NCBI RefSeq assembly: GCF_029227915.1
Contig: NC_079885.1
Coordinates: forward strand, 10,281,001-10,345,000
DNA: 64,000 nucleotides
From: Hydractinia symbiolongicarpus
Taxonomy: Eukaryota > Cnidaria > Hydrozoa > Anthoathecata > Hydractiniidae
Direction: 5' to 3'
Shown here in pieces: positions 20,368 through 32,835 of the stretch. The translations under genes were made by a program, and so were the position numbers. Within the stretch, counting starts at the first letter, position 1. Every line of letters starts with the position of its first letter. The notes beneath the pieces are model-generated. The model was not told the origin of the DNA. It worked only from the letters and a program-made list of their open reading frames with translations, and searched no databases.

Positions 20368-23300
20368 ATGGCGAACCCAGACGATACCCAGCCATTGTTA
20401 GATCCGCCAGAAACTTTCGATGCTTCTTCACCACAGTCTGAAGTAGCAGGTTAGTTTTTAGTATCTCATTTGTTTCTGTTTCTACTGCCCATTTAACCCT
20501 TATCCAGTAAGAAGAGGCGATCCTGTAACTATCCAGCTATTTTTAAAAAATAGGAAGAAATGTTGTAGGTCAGTGAATTTTTCTTTATATATATATATAC
20601 AGCTAAATTGTTATTCTGACACAAAAACTAGTCCAAAAAGATTCTTTTTACAAAAAGAACATCTTGGCTGTATCTTAGTACCTTATGAGAGCTGAAATAA
20701 AAAATACATTACCTTGTCTCTATCAATATAGATATGCATATTTTACATGGCTAGCCTCACCAATATCAAGGGATATACCCTGTCTATCATTTCCAGGAGA
20801 GGCCATAGCTTAGATGGGAAGTCCTAAATATTTAATGCTCATTTTGAGCTAGGCAGAACCAATTAGGGGGTCCGCCACACAGTTGTTTCGTAGCAGAAAA
20901 AGTTGTAACAGGATATCTTAAGAACGAAATAAGATATTATATTCTGTAAAAAGAATAATAATCTCAGATAAATTGTCCATATTACTAACTGAATAAAAAA
21001 CATTACTTTTAGATCTGAAACTGTCCAAAATTGTCCAAGGGATCACTTTTAGTCCTAATGTGACAATATGTAAAAAAGCAGCTTTTAGAGCCATAATGTC
21101 AGCTCAGACTTATTTCATTAACCAATAAAAAACATTACGTAAGTTCCTGAGGCTAGTAAAAATAATATAGATAAAATTTTATTCTGTCTGAACAGTCCAA
21201 AAGGTTTTTCAGGACAAATATGTGACATCTATTAAATAAAATGTCGATTATTTCATCATTTTAGCTTATCATACTAGTAGAAAATATCTTAAGCTGTGCA
21301 TAAATAGTTTATTTATAAAATAGCACCCAATGTTGTGATAAAGCCAAGATTAGCTGGCTATAAACATCTTTGATTTTAGCAATTTGATCTTGAGAAAGCC
21401 CACTAACGTCCTAACTAAATATAAAGAGAAGTATTAAGTTACTTAGGTACAAAACACAATGCAAAATATAAAACAGGAAAATGTAAAACAGGAGAAACAA
21501 GATTAAAAAAGATAACAATTATAGCCACGCTTGAAGTTTTACAATCTATAAAACAATTTCTCAAAATCAAGGGTGCTCTAATAGCAAAAGATAATATCAT
21601 AGTCCCTGCAAAATAAAGTAGTTCACTGTTTTGTCCCTTACCTCGTGCTATGCCAACCTTCAGCTAGCTTCCAAATTGGTAAGACACTTGTCTCTCTTAT
21701 TCCAACATTTTCAAGCAACCAAGTCCAAAGTAAACACCAAGCCGTTGTAATTTTTGTGGAAAAATACATACCCAACAAAACATTAAACGACATCGCTGTG
21801 ACTCAGAGGTTTTGATACTTATTTAATTGAAAAGAAAAGGAATCACACTACATCAAATGGCTAAGCACCACTTTGTCAACTTTTTCTTCTCTGCTTTAGC
21901 GCCTAAAGAAGACTTTAATTAAAGTTTAAGTATAGTTTGGGAGATGAACAGTGCATGGTACTGGCCGATGAAACCATGTTTCCAGGCCCTTCATACCAAT
22001 TTTCAAGTCTGTAGCTAGTAGGGCGGCGTTGGCACAAGGTTGGATACCATATTAATTTTGCCAGAAAATAATGTTTTGTTTTAACGCACATGTATAACAT
22101 ATTTATATATTTAAAAAGTAGAAAAGTATATATATTGTTCTAATACTTTTGATTTCAGTAAAATTAAAATAATACAAAAAAGTTTCAATAACAAAAATTA
22201 TAAAAATACAAAATTTCAAAAAAAATTGTGGAAGCCATTTTAAAATTTGTCTACGGTTTGACCATAGCGAAACAGCCGTGCCACGCTCCAATTGACAGCT
22301 CCCGGCAGTATCCAACGGCCCACACCGTGTGCCATCTCCCAATGTCTTTCTTAGTGATAGGAATGTTTATTACTAGTCTATCGGTAGGGCACCGATCCTT
22401 GTGACCGAAATTCCTTCACATAGTTTTCATGAAAAACAAAGTGGCAGATTTGAACAAACTTTTTTGAAAGTTTGTTAGTGTAAAGTTCTCAAAATATTTG
22501 ACATGGCTAGCCTCACAATAATCAATGGATATACCACACTTGAGAATAAACCCCTCCTAGAAATAATAAATAGATCTATTACATCTAGGAGGGGTTTATT
22601 CTCTTAACTGAAATGTCACGTGGTGCAATTTTCGGTTGAGGGAAATCACTAACCTGTCTTGGCCAAACTCTCACAAAATAAGCTTTGATTATAAAGAAGT
22701 ATAACTATCTAAATTAAAGTAAAGCTAAATTAGCAAACACTCACCTAAACTCCACAATATTGCAGGTTTAAAGTAAAAAAACAAAAATTCTACGAAAAAT
22801 ACACCCTATTTATAAAGGGGTAACTGCGTGAATGTCGTGTTTCTCCCATATAGTAATAGCTAACCTGAAAAATAGAGACCTGTGATTGATTTAAACGTAT
22901 AACTCAACATTTACTGACCAGGAGAATGGTTTAGATGAGACGTCCTAGAGTATTTCATGCTCATTTTAAGCCACACAGTCCCAATTAGGGTCCGAGCTTT
23001 ACCAGACAACTTCCTGCAGCATCAATAGCACACACAGTGTGCCACCTCCCCAATTTCTTTCAGATTACTTAGGCTAACCCAGGGCAATGGTAACATTTTC
23101 TTGCCAATAAAAAATTGCCACCTAGGGGAATCGAACGCTGATCTCCCGCACAAAGTGTGAGAGTAATAATCTACAGCATCTCTTTTGTTTGATAAATATA
23201 TAGTTAATAAAGTCGCAAAATTCTGTAGCTATACTTTCAAGGTTATCATTTTTGTTTGGCCAAATAAACGAAATTAAAAGGCGCCGTTTTCCATTTCAGG

Positions 23301-26300
23301 AATAATTCATAGTTCAGGAATAATTTCAGGTAAGTTTAGAAGCTAAAAGAGTATAACTGTAAATTTTGTTCCAAAATTTACTGAAGCTTGCCTTTACATA
23401 GATACACATACGGGCGTTTTTAGCTAGTTGACACCCTTATGCATCAAAGTCAAAACAATGTTTTGATTTTGCATCAGAAACAATGACATGTGTATACATG
23501 TGCACAGGCAAAAAATATAAACAAGAAGACATTCTGTGAAAAAATAAGATTGATGCTGAGACAGTCTGCTTTCAAACAAATTTTATAATAGTTGAGAAAA
23601 ATCTTTAATTGAGTTTAAAATAATTAGGAAATTTGGGAAAGGTCTATTAAATCTGAAATTCTTAAGAATCTTGAGAATGAAAAGAGCTTTCTAAAAAGAC
23701 TTGTTAAACAACTTTTTAAGCTCTATAATATAAGTCCAACATCATCTTATACCTTGGGTTCCATTTAAGGCTAAGTAACTTGGAAACAGGTGGAAGCAAC
23801 TGATATCATCTCCTGCCTGCGTAACTAGGAACCACCTGGAACTAAAATGGGACTTACTCTCTAAAGTTCTGTTTTGAATGTAATGGGTTGATGACATCGT
23901 CAAGAAACTTTAATTCCTTTTTTTCTTTTGATCATGAAAACATATAATTCTATATATTATTATCTGCTGTGTTTTAAACTTTACACATTGGAGCCAATGG
24001 GTTAACAAATTTCTAAAAAAAATTTAACATTTGGACTAATATTTTTTCCCCAAATTAAGTGCATTTTTTCGTGGGCCAACTAGTATTAACGACTAATTAT
24101 GTTATTGTAGATACACTATGTTTTCAGCTGTCTAAAGGCTGAAATACACGGTCAGTTTAAAATAATCATTTTAAAATGATCATTTTAAACAGACCGTGTA
24201 TTTCACAAAAAATGACGAAAAACACCAGTCATTTTAAATGATCATTTTAAAATAATCATTTAAACATGTTTGAAGTTTATCATTTTAAAATGATGAACTT
24301 CTGCATAGAAATTGCTAGACGGAATTGTTTTACTATGACGCCATTGAGTTTTTTGAGTATATTTCAGTTATTCTGTATAAACAGAAGGAGTATAGAAGAT
24401 AGTAAACATTTTCAATTTTTTTCACACGCAATTCTTGTAAAAGAGTATTATATACCCCAAGTTCTGTTCTTCTACCGAGCCATGGCTTCACCCAAGTAGA
24501 TCTATTTCTTCTGCGTTTTTTTCTTTTTGAAAGAATGGCAATTATAACAACTGCTGCAGCACATTCCTCTTCAGAGTCCATAGTGTAAAGAACTTTTATT
24601 TACAAATTCTATCATTTTAAAATGACTTGTGTATTCAGGTGTTCCATCATTTTAAAATGACGAAAAACACCAGTCATTTTAAAATGATCATTTTAAACTG
24701 ACCGTGTATTTCAGCCTTAACAATGGGAATTTAAGCACTAATATAATTATAATATTTTTAACTGTGCACAACAAGAATGCTATTATGTGAAATAATTCAA
24801 AAAAATCCATATGTAACTCCAATGCAGGATAAGGTCCAAAATCTTAAACCCCTTCTGACAGTTTTTGATTAAAAGTGCCTGTTAATTTGAACCCATATAT
24901 ATCTCTAGAAGGTAATTTTATTTCGGTAAATATATAATAGCTCAAAGATTTTCTTGAATAAAGGGAAACAAGCAGATGGGAAAGTAAAAAAAATATTATA
25001 TTTCTACCATTTTTGTGTTATCAATTCATAATTAGTTGCATGAATAACTTTTGCTTAATTCTATTGTTACCATTTCAATTAATTGTTTAATTGACTTTAA
25101 TAGTAACTTCCCTTAACTTGAACTGTTATCTTTGGTCCATTGGAGTCTACTGCCGTCTCAAAGGGGAAGTTAACTCGAAAAATATTTTTTGCCACAAAGC
25201 CATGCAACCTAACTGAAATATCAGGAATGTATTGTCGCATACAAATAGATAGACATTCCTTTTCTCTAAGTTTCTCTACTGCTAAATATTTTAAAACTTT
25301 TCGAAACAAGCTTGTGTTATTACCACAACAAGACAACCTTTTTGTGCATTGTGTTTGTATAAACACAGAAATATTTGAAGACAGGCTCTTCAATAGTATT
25401 TTGTTTACATGAGGAAACAAAAGAAAGTGAAGTGATTCATATTTTTTTTACTAAAAAGTTTGAGCAGCCAAGTAAACTTAATGAAGCAAGAATCGATTTC
25501 CTAAACATGTAAAAAGCTAAGAGACTGAAGAGATTTAAGTGAAGAGAGGTCATAGCTGAAATTTAGAGTCCGTTGAAACCTTTAAGCTTGTTCCGAGCCC
25601 TTTAGGTGTCTATCAATGGAAAAAATACCTCAAGCTAGAGACAAATTTGTCAAAACTTCAGAAGTTTTTATAATTGCTGATATACCAATTAGGAAAAAAA
25701 ATATTTGGAAAAAATTATATATTTTTATCTAGACAACAACAGCTTAGTAAATGACGATGTACAGGATGGATCATTAAGCGGTTCACCACCACCTCCCTAT
25801 GGGGATGCACCCCCACCTTATAGTGGATCTTATAATCCTGCTGTGCAACCACCCCCAGCAGGTGTCATGGGGGAACCCACAGTTGTATGTAGGGTATGTC
25901 AACAGCTGGTATTTATCAGAGGCAGAGAAGGACAACGTGTAGTCAAATGTTCAAACTGTCACGAAGCTACAGTATGTATCCTTAATTCATTATTTATTAT
26001 ATTTAATTATTGCAACCTTGTGATTTTTCTTATAAGGCTAACTTTCTTTTTTAGCCTATAAAAGCTCCTCCTGCTGGGAAAAAATATATTCGATGTCCGT
26101 GTAATGCGTTACTGACTTGTCGTGCAACTTCAACAAGGATATCATGTCCAAGAGCTAACTGGTTTGTTTTAAATTTTATTTCAAATTTTATTTCAAACTA
26201 AATTGGGAGTAGAAATATGTTATCAAGCCTGGGAATTATTATGAAACAAAAGTGTAATGGGGAGACACTCGAAAAAATGAGGGAAATCTAAAAATTTAAA

Positions 26301-29076
26301 AAATGGTTAATGTATATTTACAATAAATGTATCCTCTTTACTCTGCAAGCTTGAATACGATTAGCCAAGCTGCTAGTTTTTATTAACTCTTTTCTGCGTA
26401 AGCACGTGTAGAACTGGTATAACTAGGCTAGAATGTCAACTTTAAATAACATAATTATCGCATTCCAAATTAAATTTTAAAATACTACTGTTTTAGTAAA
26501 CGTGTTATAAATGTAGGTGGTGGACCACCTGCATCAGCTCCAGTACCGAATGTTCAGCCTGGTGATGCAAGAATACGCGTGACGTGTGGTCATTGCAATG
26601 AAACGTTTGTGGTAGGTTTCACTGATATACACTTGCTGAAATTTTTATCCCTGTATATATATATGGTATTTTCAGTCTTTTCTGTAACGTGTTTGGTTAC
26701 TTTTCATAGTTCCGAACGACTGCACATCTTGCACGATGTCCATATTGTCGAAAAGTGTAAGTTGAATGGTGTATATTTTTATATCTCTTTTTATATATTA
26801 CTTATATTTATTTATTTATTTATTTATTTACTTAATTTTCTTCATTTATTTACTTTACTTTATTTTTATCATATCTCTTTATTGTATAAAATGTACCTGG
26901 TATTGTAGATAAAAGTAATTGTAACAACACTTTACGACGTTTCAGCCGTTCGACGAACATTTTCAAGTATATAAGTCATATAACAATTGCAGTATGTTTA
27001 TATATACAATAGTTTTGTATGATCGTATCGTACGATCATACAAGATTATTCTAAGGGGGAAATTAGTTATCAATGGCATAGACGCAATATTTCAATTCAA
27101 AATTGGCCGTCAGTTTTACAAGCAAGTTGATGGTGTTCCCATGGGCTCACCTCTCGGCCCCAGTCTTGCTAATACCTTTTTTCACACCATGAAAAGGCTT
27201 GGTTAGATAATTGTCCGTCAGCTTTTGACCCCGTATAATTGTAGATAATCTTTCTTGAGGCCTATCTTTATTATAGTATAGTGCTAATTACTTTTTATCT
27301 ATATTATAACGCAACACACTCACTAATTTTATAATGGTATTGTACAAATTATTTTTTTTAGATCGTCAGTTGGACCACAGTTCGCTAAAAATCGTGCCCT
27401 TGCTTGTGCTATTGCGGGCGTTTTATTTCTTGCGATGGGCGTAGGCGTTACAGTAAGTTTGTTATTTTGTTTATACAAACGTATTATTTCGTGAAAAACC
27501 AAGACCATGGTGACCACGGTCCCAAAAACTCTTCGATAATTGTTGAAAGAAAAAAATTTCTGTTGTGTTGAGCTATGTTTTTTTTAAATCGAGATACTGA
27601 AATCTTTTTAAGAAGCATTAAAAGTTTACAAAAAGCTACCTATAAAACCAAAAGATGAAGTTCTGGAACTTTTTTAAATGGCGTAATAAGGAATTGTGTT
27701 CTGCAATAGAATCTTAAAAAAACATTACCTTGGAAAATAATTTTTGGTAGTCCGTAAATGTGTTGGAACGAAGGTGCTAAAAGGTTTCTTTTAAATCATG
27801 CAGGAGAGGCCTCAAATTGATGGGCGACTTTTTAAAAACATTTTCCCCTTATCACTCTAAAAGTTGAAAAGAAAAACATACTTCATAATTATTACGTATG
27901 CAGAAATGCAATTAAAAAGAGGTAACCAATAACTTATTTCACATTTCCTGACATAATCCTCCAACCGCAGAACCATAAGGCATGACCAGTAACTATTTTT
28001 TTCTAAACATATAAGTTTTTTTCTTTATAAGAAATACATTTTAAGAAAATGAGCCTTAAAAACCTCAAAGTTTTTAGAAAATTTCAAAAAAATCCGCAGC
28101 CTCGGCTTGTTAAGAATTTTTATACTTATAAGTATTATAACTTTAATATAACTATAAATATATGCTTATACTTATTTGCTTATTCATTGTGATCTATTCA
28201 GGTTGGCACGTTGGAGCTAGCTAAACAATCTGGAGGTATAAAATATATTTTTAAAAAAATTCATTTGTGGAGTCCGTTTCATCAATGCGAATCGAAATGC
28301 ACACTATTGCTTGGTTGCATAGAAGCGTAAACGCATTTGCAAATTTTTTGTCATTTTTGCGAACTAGCTGCAAAATAGAAAAGACTGTTTCTCTTCGATT
28401 CTCTCTCTAAAAAAAATTCAGCTAGATAAAGAAGAAATGATCAAAAAATCTCATCTTTGGGAATTTTCAATTTTTGTTTTGATTTCCAAAGGTGAAAACA
28501 GCAAATAAGGTTATAATGACAAAGTTCTTCTGATGCATTGAAGAAAAGAGTTCCAGTTCCACTTATTCGAAAATCGCAAAATGGTTCAGGAATGGGAAAT
28601 AAAACATAAAACATTTTTTTTCAGGGCAACTTAAAAAACAGTATTTTGGTCCTTCTGTGTTGAAATTGTGTGTTTGCTCTATTTTTTGATGTAATTTGTA
28701 CTAATGAAACTGCAAAAAAGGTCATCTGAAGGAAGTGAATGCAAGGAGGAGTATTAAAAATTTCAGGAACTCAACCAAGTTACCTTGAATCGCCTTTAAA
28801 ATACTGATTGTGTATATAATTCATTTTTACTGTAAACTTCACTTATGACATTATTTTTTTTAGGTATTTATGTGTTATGGATAGGTAAGCCAGAAGAAGT
28901 TACTTTTTTTCTATGTTAGCTTGTATCGGTTATACTTGAATAGTGTTATAGTAACCATGTTTGCAAAATTTACCTTCTTTCTTCTTGCAGGTGCTTTTAT
29001 TAGCGGCTTGTTGTTTCTCATTCGTAGTTGCTACTACTGCACTATGACAATCAGTCAGATCGAGGGACAGTCATGA
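20368..29076 (+). CDS. PIP4P: Type I phosphatidylinositol-4,5-bisphosphate 4-phosphatase (TMEM55 family)
   Basis: Ten exons: 20368-20449, 23300-23329, 25733-25971, 26055-26161, 26497-26611, 26710-26756, 27362-27452, 28202-28235, 28864-28884 and 28991-29076 (TGA). All are GT-AG with consistent phases, giving 283 residues. The N-terminus has an acidic dileucine-like PDDTQPLLD, a late-endosome/lysosome sorting signal in this family, then a proline-rich segment ([14 protein letters not shown]). Paired CxxC motifs follow (CRVCQ, CSNC, CPCN, CGHC, CPYC), with the CX5R signature C139-RATST-R145. Two TM helices lie near residues 217-239 and 247-268. The block CPYCRKVSS followed by two TMs matches TMEM55A/B. 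The family was reported to convert PtdIns(4,5)P2 to PtdIns5P on late endosomes/lysosomes. The 30-nt exon 2 is inferred from splice sites and phase only. Confidence 0.92.
20738..20880 (-). mobile_element. SINE family 1 fragment (head missing)
   Basis: Begins ACATGGCTAGCCTCACCAAT and continues through ATACCCTGTCTATCATTTCC to CCAATTAGGGGGTCCG, matching the body of the 19,065-19,362 copy. The tRNA-like head is absent. It lies in intron 1 of PIP4P. Confidence 0.6.
22255..22345 (-). mobile_element. SINE family 1 body fragment
   Basis: A segment with CGGCAGTATCCAACGGCCC, CACCGTGTGCCATCTCCCAA and TCTTTCTTA parallels the middle of the 22,915-23,185 copy (AGTGTGCCACCTCCCCAATT). Short and diverged. Confidence 0.4.
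22500..23185 (-). mobile_element. SINE family 1 copy split by an insertion
   Basis: The low-coordinate end ACATGGCTAGCCTCACAATA (22,501-22,537) and the rest of the SINE (about 22,916-23,185, ending at the tRNA-like head with GGAATCGAACGCTGATCTCC) are separated by about 375 bp of unrelated sequence. That insert begins with a perfect 20-bp hairpin. It lies in intron 1 of PIP4P. Confidence 0.5.
22542..22603. repeat. Perfect 20-bp-stem hairpin
   Basis: GAGAATAAACCCCTCCTAGA (22,542-22,561) and its exact reverse complement TCTAGGAGGGGTTTATTCTC (22,584-22,603) with a 22-nt loop. It sits at one edge of the insert that splits a SINE, so it may be the terminus of a foldback element. Confidence 0.8.
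24136..24717. mobile_element. Harbinger-type MITE, complete (582 bp)
   Basis: TIRs AGGCTGAAATACACGGTCAG and CTGACCGTGTATTTCAGCCT (inverted) are nearly perfect, and the flanks are TAA on both sides (24,133-24,135; 24,718-24,720). A 3-bp TAA duplication points to PIF/Harbinger. Internally, ATGATCATTTTAAA-type palindromes and GACGAAAAACACCAGTCATT recur several times on both sides, so the terminal regions are compound. The centre has no convincing coding frame. It lies in intron 2 of PIP4P. Confidence 0.75.
25097..25420 (-). other. Unassigned intronic ORF (107 codons), possible gene relic
   Basis: An open frame of 107 codons on the minus strand fully overlaps a 90-codon frame on the plus strand (25,140-25,412). 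Neither resembles a family I recognise. The stretch is less AT-rich than its surroundings, which lengthens frames by itself. It lies in intron 2 of PIP4P. I list it as a possible processed gene relic or transposon scrap. Confidence 0.2.
26930..27206 (+). pseudogene. Penelope-like retroelement scrap (RT motif B)
   Basis: Around 27,061-27,206 the frame reads [20 protein letters not shown], then [11 protein letters not shown]. This is the reverse-transcriptase palm motif typical of Penelope-like elements (Y-x-Q-x-x-G-V-x-M-G-S-P-L). Just upstream, 26,936-26,970 on the minus strand contains CTGAAACGTCGTAAAG, similar to the terminal sequences of the elements at 50-52 kb and 56.5 kb. It lies in a PIP4P intron and is dead (short, no catalytic aspartates). 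Confidence 0.7.
27015..27043. repeat. Perfect 13-bp-stem palindrome
   Basis: TTGTATGATCGTA-TCG-TACGATCATACAA, a perfect 13-bp stem with a 3-nt loop, in the intronic Penelope scrap. Confidence 0.75.
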
Positions 29077-29319
29077 TGTAAAAACGAATTCGTGAAAAAA
29101 CTCAAAAGCACTAAAATAATTCCACCTTTGTGTTTTCACGAAGTGTTCGGGGTTTATTCAGCTAGAATCCCTTCTTAAGGGAAAGTTTTATTCTAATCTT
29201 TTTTCAAACGCATTATTGAAGTCGACTTACCGATTTAACATTTGTCAAGTCACCAACGCCATGCCGACATTTTTTATGTGACAACATGTCTCATGTCAAT
29301 CTCAATGGTATTTGATTTT

Positions 29320-29325
29320 AATAAA
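29320..29325 (+). terminator. AATAAA polyadenylation signal of PIP4P
   Basis: AATAAA 244 bp after the TGA stop, in TTTTAATAAAGC context. Confidence 0.5.
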
Positions 29326-32038
29326 GCTTTATGAAATTATCATATTTTCAAATTTTTTCCTCTCAGTTAGAAATTGTAAATAATATGTCTGATTTTTATA
29401 CACCGCCGTTCTGGTTATTGAAATTTTTGTTATTTTTTACAATAATGTACAATGTACGGTTAAGGGATTTCTTTTTTTTAATCCTTTCCAAAAACAAGGG
29501 CGGGTGTACTAACGCCTTTAACTTAAGGTTGAAATACCACCCTCGCGACTGAAAAAATAAAGTTAATACCATAGTATATAGGCGATTTCCTATTTTCTTT
29601 TTTTCTTCTTCTTTTGCATCCTAATATATATAATATATATATATATGTATTCGGGAAATTATGATTCCGTTGGGTGGAGAATTTTGCGTCGAAGAGGTTA
29701 CATTCGTTTTTTTTCAAAATATTTCGTGACTCCTGAACATTTTTCCAATACTTAATATGGAGGATTAAAACTGTGCATTGGAGAAAATTCACATCAATTA
29801 GAAATTTTTTTTCCGCTTTTGCCGTGTCTATCTAATTTTGCTTTCATACGAGTGTTCTTCGTCGCTTTTCTGTCTATGGAAGGTTTATTATGACAGTGAA
29901 TCAACTGGTCAGCGTTTGACAACAAAAACCTGCATATTTGTATATATGAATTTGTGCTAATTTTTCGCTGTTTATTTTTTGTCGCTCAACAGACCAGATT
30001 GTAACCACCTGTTGTATGATTTTATAGAAAAAAAAAGTATGATAACACAAATTTAAAAATGGAAGCTTTTTTTGTAAAATACGGAGGGAAATGTGCTAAA
30101 AAAAAAGAATCGTTGAGGCGAATGAATGCTCCGAGCAAAAGTGTATTTATCATCGGAAAGCTGAAAATAGTTCTTCCATCGCTCAAGGCAAACGTTGACG
30201 AGTCTGTAAAAAGTTGCGTGGTGTACCATATTGTTTGTCCAAGTTGCGAAGCTTGTTATGTTGCTCACACTGACCGACATATGCTCACCTGACTCAAAAA
30301 ACAGTCGAAACTGACAAAACCTGTTGGAGTCCATTTTCTAGAATACAATTTTAAATAAAAATGGTGTCTATTATCAGTACAGCGAGAAAAATAACACAGT
30401 TATTGATTCTTCAAGCCCTACCGATTTAGGCAGTAACAGCTAAACTTGATACCAAAGATGAATACTGACAATTCAAGAACGCTGTTATCTGTAAACAATT
30501 ACTAGACCGACACAAAAACATATATACAGAAAGATCACATGTCAACACCTGTTCACACTTATTAACATAACCGTGTTTAAACTCACTAACATAACACTAA
30601 ATATTTTACAAATACCGTGGCGCATATTGACTATTAAATTATCATCGCGCTTTAGCACTTTTTAATTCTATCTTTCAATCTTATAGAAGTCTTAAGAATA
30701 CTTATAAAATAATATATGTTACGAAGCATGTTCATTCTCGTCCCCAGAGCTCTTGGAGAGGGGTCGAAAATGAAAGCATGTTATTTCTAGCTCTAAAGCA
30801 TGTCGGTACTTCTAAAAAATCATAAAATAACCTTGTTGTTTTTCTGACTTGACCTAACATATCCGAATTTTTCTTCTACCTGTCGATATAAAAAGCATAA
30901 AGAAAATATTCCCAACCTCATTCCCAGCGCTTGTTATATCTTTTTTATATATAGGGACGGCAAGACGGATTTGACATGTCAAGATAAGCGTCCAATTTCA
31001 TCTCAGCTTATTGGGAGGAGTATCTTCATGGAATAAATTTTTTGCAATTTTGCGAATTTTGGGTCTTTTTGCGAAATGTTTTATTCGCGGAATTAAATTC
31101 TTGAGACATGCGATTTTTTAAAACGTTGACTTTATCAAACTTGGAAATGAATTCATCCAACCAAACATTGTTTACATCTTAATAACAGAGTTCTTAATTA
31201 ACATTGTGGCAGCTGTAGAAGTGAAGCGTTATCAACCGGTGACTTCCTACACAGTTTGTGAGAATTTTTACTATGTTAATAACAGAGATAACAGTTTCTG
31301 GGATAAATCTGTTTGTGATATAAACTGTGATTTGATGAAGGACGAAATACCTTTGATGAATGAGTTTTTTAGAACTATCCATCTATTTGATGAATAGGCC
31401 TAAAACTTGTCCTAGGATTGAAAAAATCAGTCACGAAAATTATGAATAGTATTTAGCCAATCCGCGAAATTAAATTTTTGTGAACATTTGTTCCATTAAG
31501 GCAGTGCAAGCGTTTCGGATTTATCCAAACTCAATAAACAAACGTCTTTATGAAGCAGACGGTATTAGACATGTAGGCGAAGTTACGTGTTGTTTGTTAA
31601 TATCATAGTACTTCCAAGTTGTCAAAATCTTTCAAGCAGATTTAGGTACCTCTGTAAACTGCCTAAGGTGAATGATTTCTGTTAATCTTAAGTCACCATC
31701 CTTCTATATATACTGCGAACATTCTCATCCGAAGAGCTCTTTGTTTCCTTTCTGATAAGCATACTGGCGCGAATTTTGCGTTGAAAAAAAAGAAGCCTAA
31801 GAACAAAAATGTGATCAAATGTCACCAAGTGATTCTAAACGACTTTACCTTCGTTATATGCCAACATACAGTTCTTTTGTTCCCAAAAACGGAGACGAAA
31901 ACAAGAGGATTTTAGACAAGAGTATCAACACAAGCGATGGAATGATTTAAGGTTCCTGAAGTGAATCTTTCAAAACACACAGGTAAGGACGAAGAGAAAG
32001 CCGTCGCCACAACTTACGAAAGGGCTACTTAGTTATTA
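29326..32038. other. Gene-poor intergenic region
   Basis: AT-rich sequence with no supported host gene. It contains a TA microsatellite near 29,625, a Penelope endonuclease scrap (30,059-30,300), partial foldback repeats at 30,727-30,775, 30,910-30,960 and 31,717-31,742, and short open frames I judge random. Confidence 0.5.
30059..30300 (+). pseudogene. Penelope-like retroelement scrap (GIY-YIG endonuclease region)
   Basis: The frame contains SCVVYHIVCPSCEACYVAHT and then DRHMLT. This is the start of the Penelope GIY-YIG nuclease, where family members read approximately VYxIxCPxCxxxYVGxTxRHL. The YVG glycine is replaced (YVA) and a stop follows directly, so it is a 5'- and 3'-truncated relic. 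It is separate from the intronic scrap at 27 kb. Confidence 0.65.
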
Positions 32039-32297
32039 CAGTGGAATCCCCCTAAAGCGGACACCCTATAAAGCGGACAGCCCTCTAAAGCGGACAAAAA
32101 TTTTTGCACCGGCAGAATTTAGGTCAAACTCTCATAAAAAAATCTCTATAAAGCGGACGATTATAAAGCGGACACTCTATAAAGCGGACAAAAATCTTTG
32201 CACCAAATGACAGTTTCCCTTATAAACACTCCCTATAAAGCGAACAATGGAAAAATAACGAGATGAAATGTCACTTTTTCTTAAAATTTAAACCATT

Positions 32298-32489
32298 TTA
32301 CTTAGTACATCTTTGAGTTTTGTTATTTACCGAGTCCAACACTTTCCTTATATTTTTCTCGGCCCACTCAACTGCCTTTTCAACACCAATTAATTGGTAC
32401 TGGGCAGGAATTTCTAGTCCGTAGCCAGCACCACGGTTCACTCGCTTCCCAGTCACTTTACATCCGATGGTACAGTTAGGAAGCGACAT
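32298..32489 (-). pseudogene. Short ORF with AGYGLEIP motif shared by the two pogo-like elements
   Basis: A 63-codon frame beginning MSLPNCTIGCKVTGKRVNRG and containing GAGYGLEIP. A degraded equivalent (CKVTCR, RRAGYGLEIPD) is read on the + strand at about 7090-7190 in the other element. The 5' end overlaps the transposase relic on the opposite strand. I do not recognise its family. Confidence 0.4.
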
Positions 32490-32835
32490 GAATTTGTTGA
32501 ATAGTTTGCTAAGGTTTTTAGGGACGGAGCCAAGAATTAACGAATTAGAAATAAATTGGCGACATCAAATCCGAGAAGCTAGCATTAACGCAATTGAAAA
32601 TCCAGAGATGGCATGTCAGGTCGAAGAGATTTCCGAGGATGATGATGAGAGTGAAGACGTGGTTGAAGAAGAAATGCTTGGTTTCACCGAGCTAATCACT
32701 ATGCTTGATAAAATTAAGCGATCTACTATTTTTGATGATACATGCCAAGAAATGTTGTCAACCATTACGAAAAAGATTGAGGAACTTCAGCTTCAAAATA
32801 GAAAACAATCCTCAATCAAAGATTATTTCAAATAG
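32467..32835 (+). pseudogene. Tigger-type transposase C-terminal remnant
   Basis: A 122-codon frame: an acidic stretch (SEDDDESEDVVEEE), a helical segment, and a tail KQSSIKDYFK. Tigger/pogo transposases typically end with an acidic helix region followed by KQxxIxDFF-like sequence, and this fits. The DDE catalytic core and CENP-B-like DNA-binding domain are missing, so the element is nonautonomous. Confidence 0.6.
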
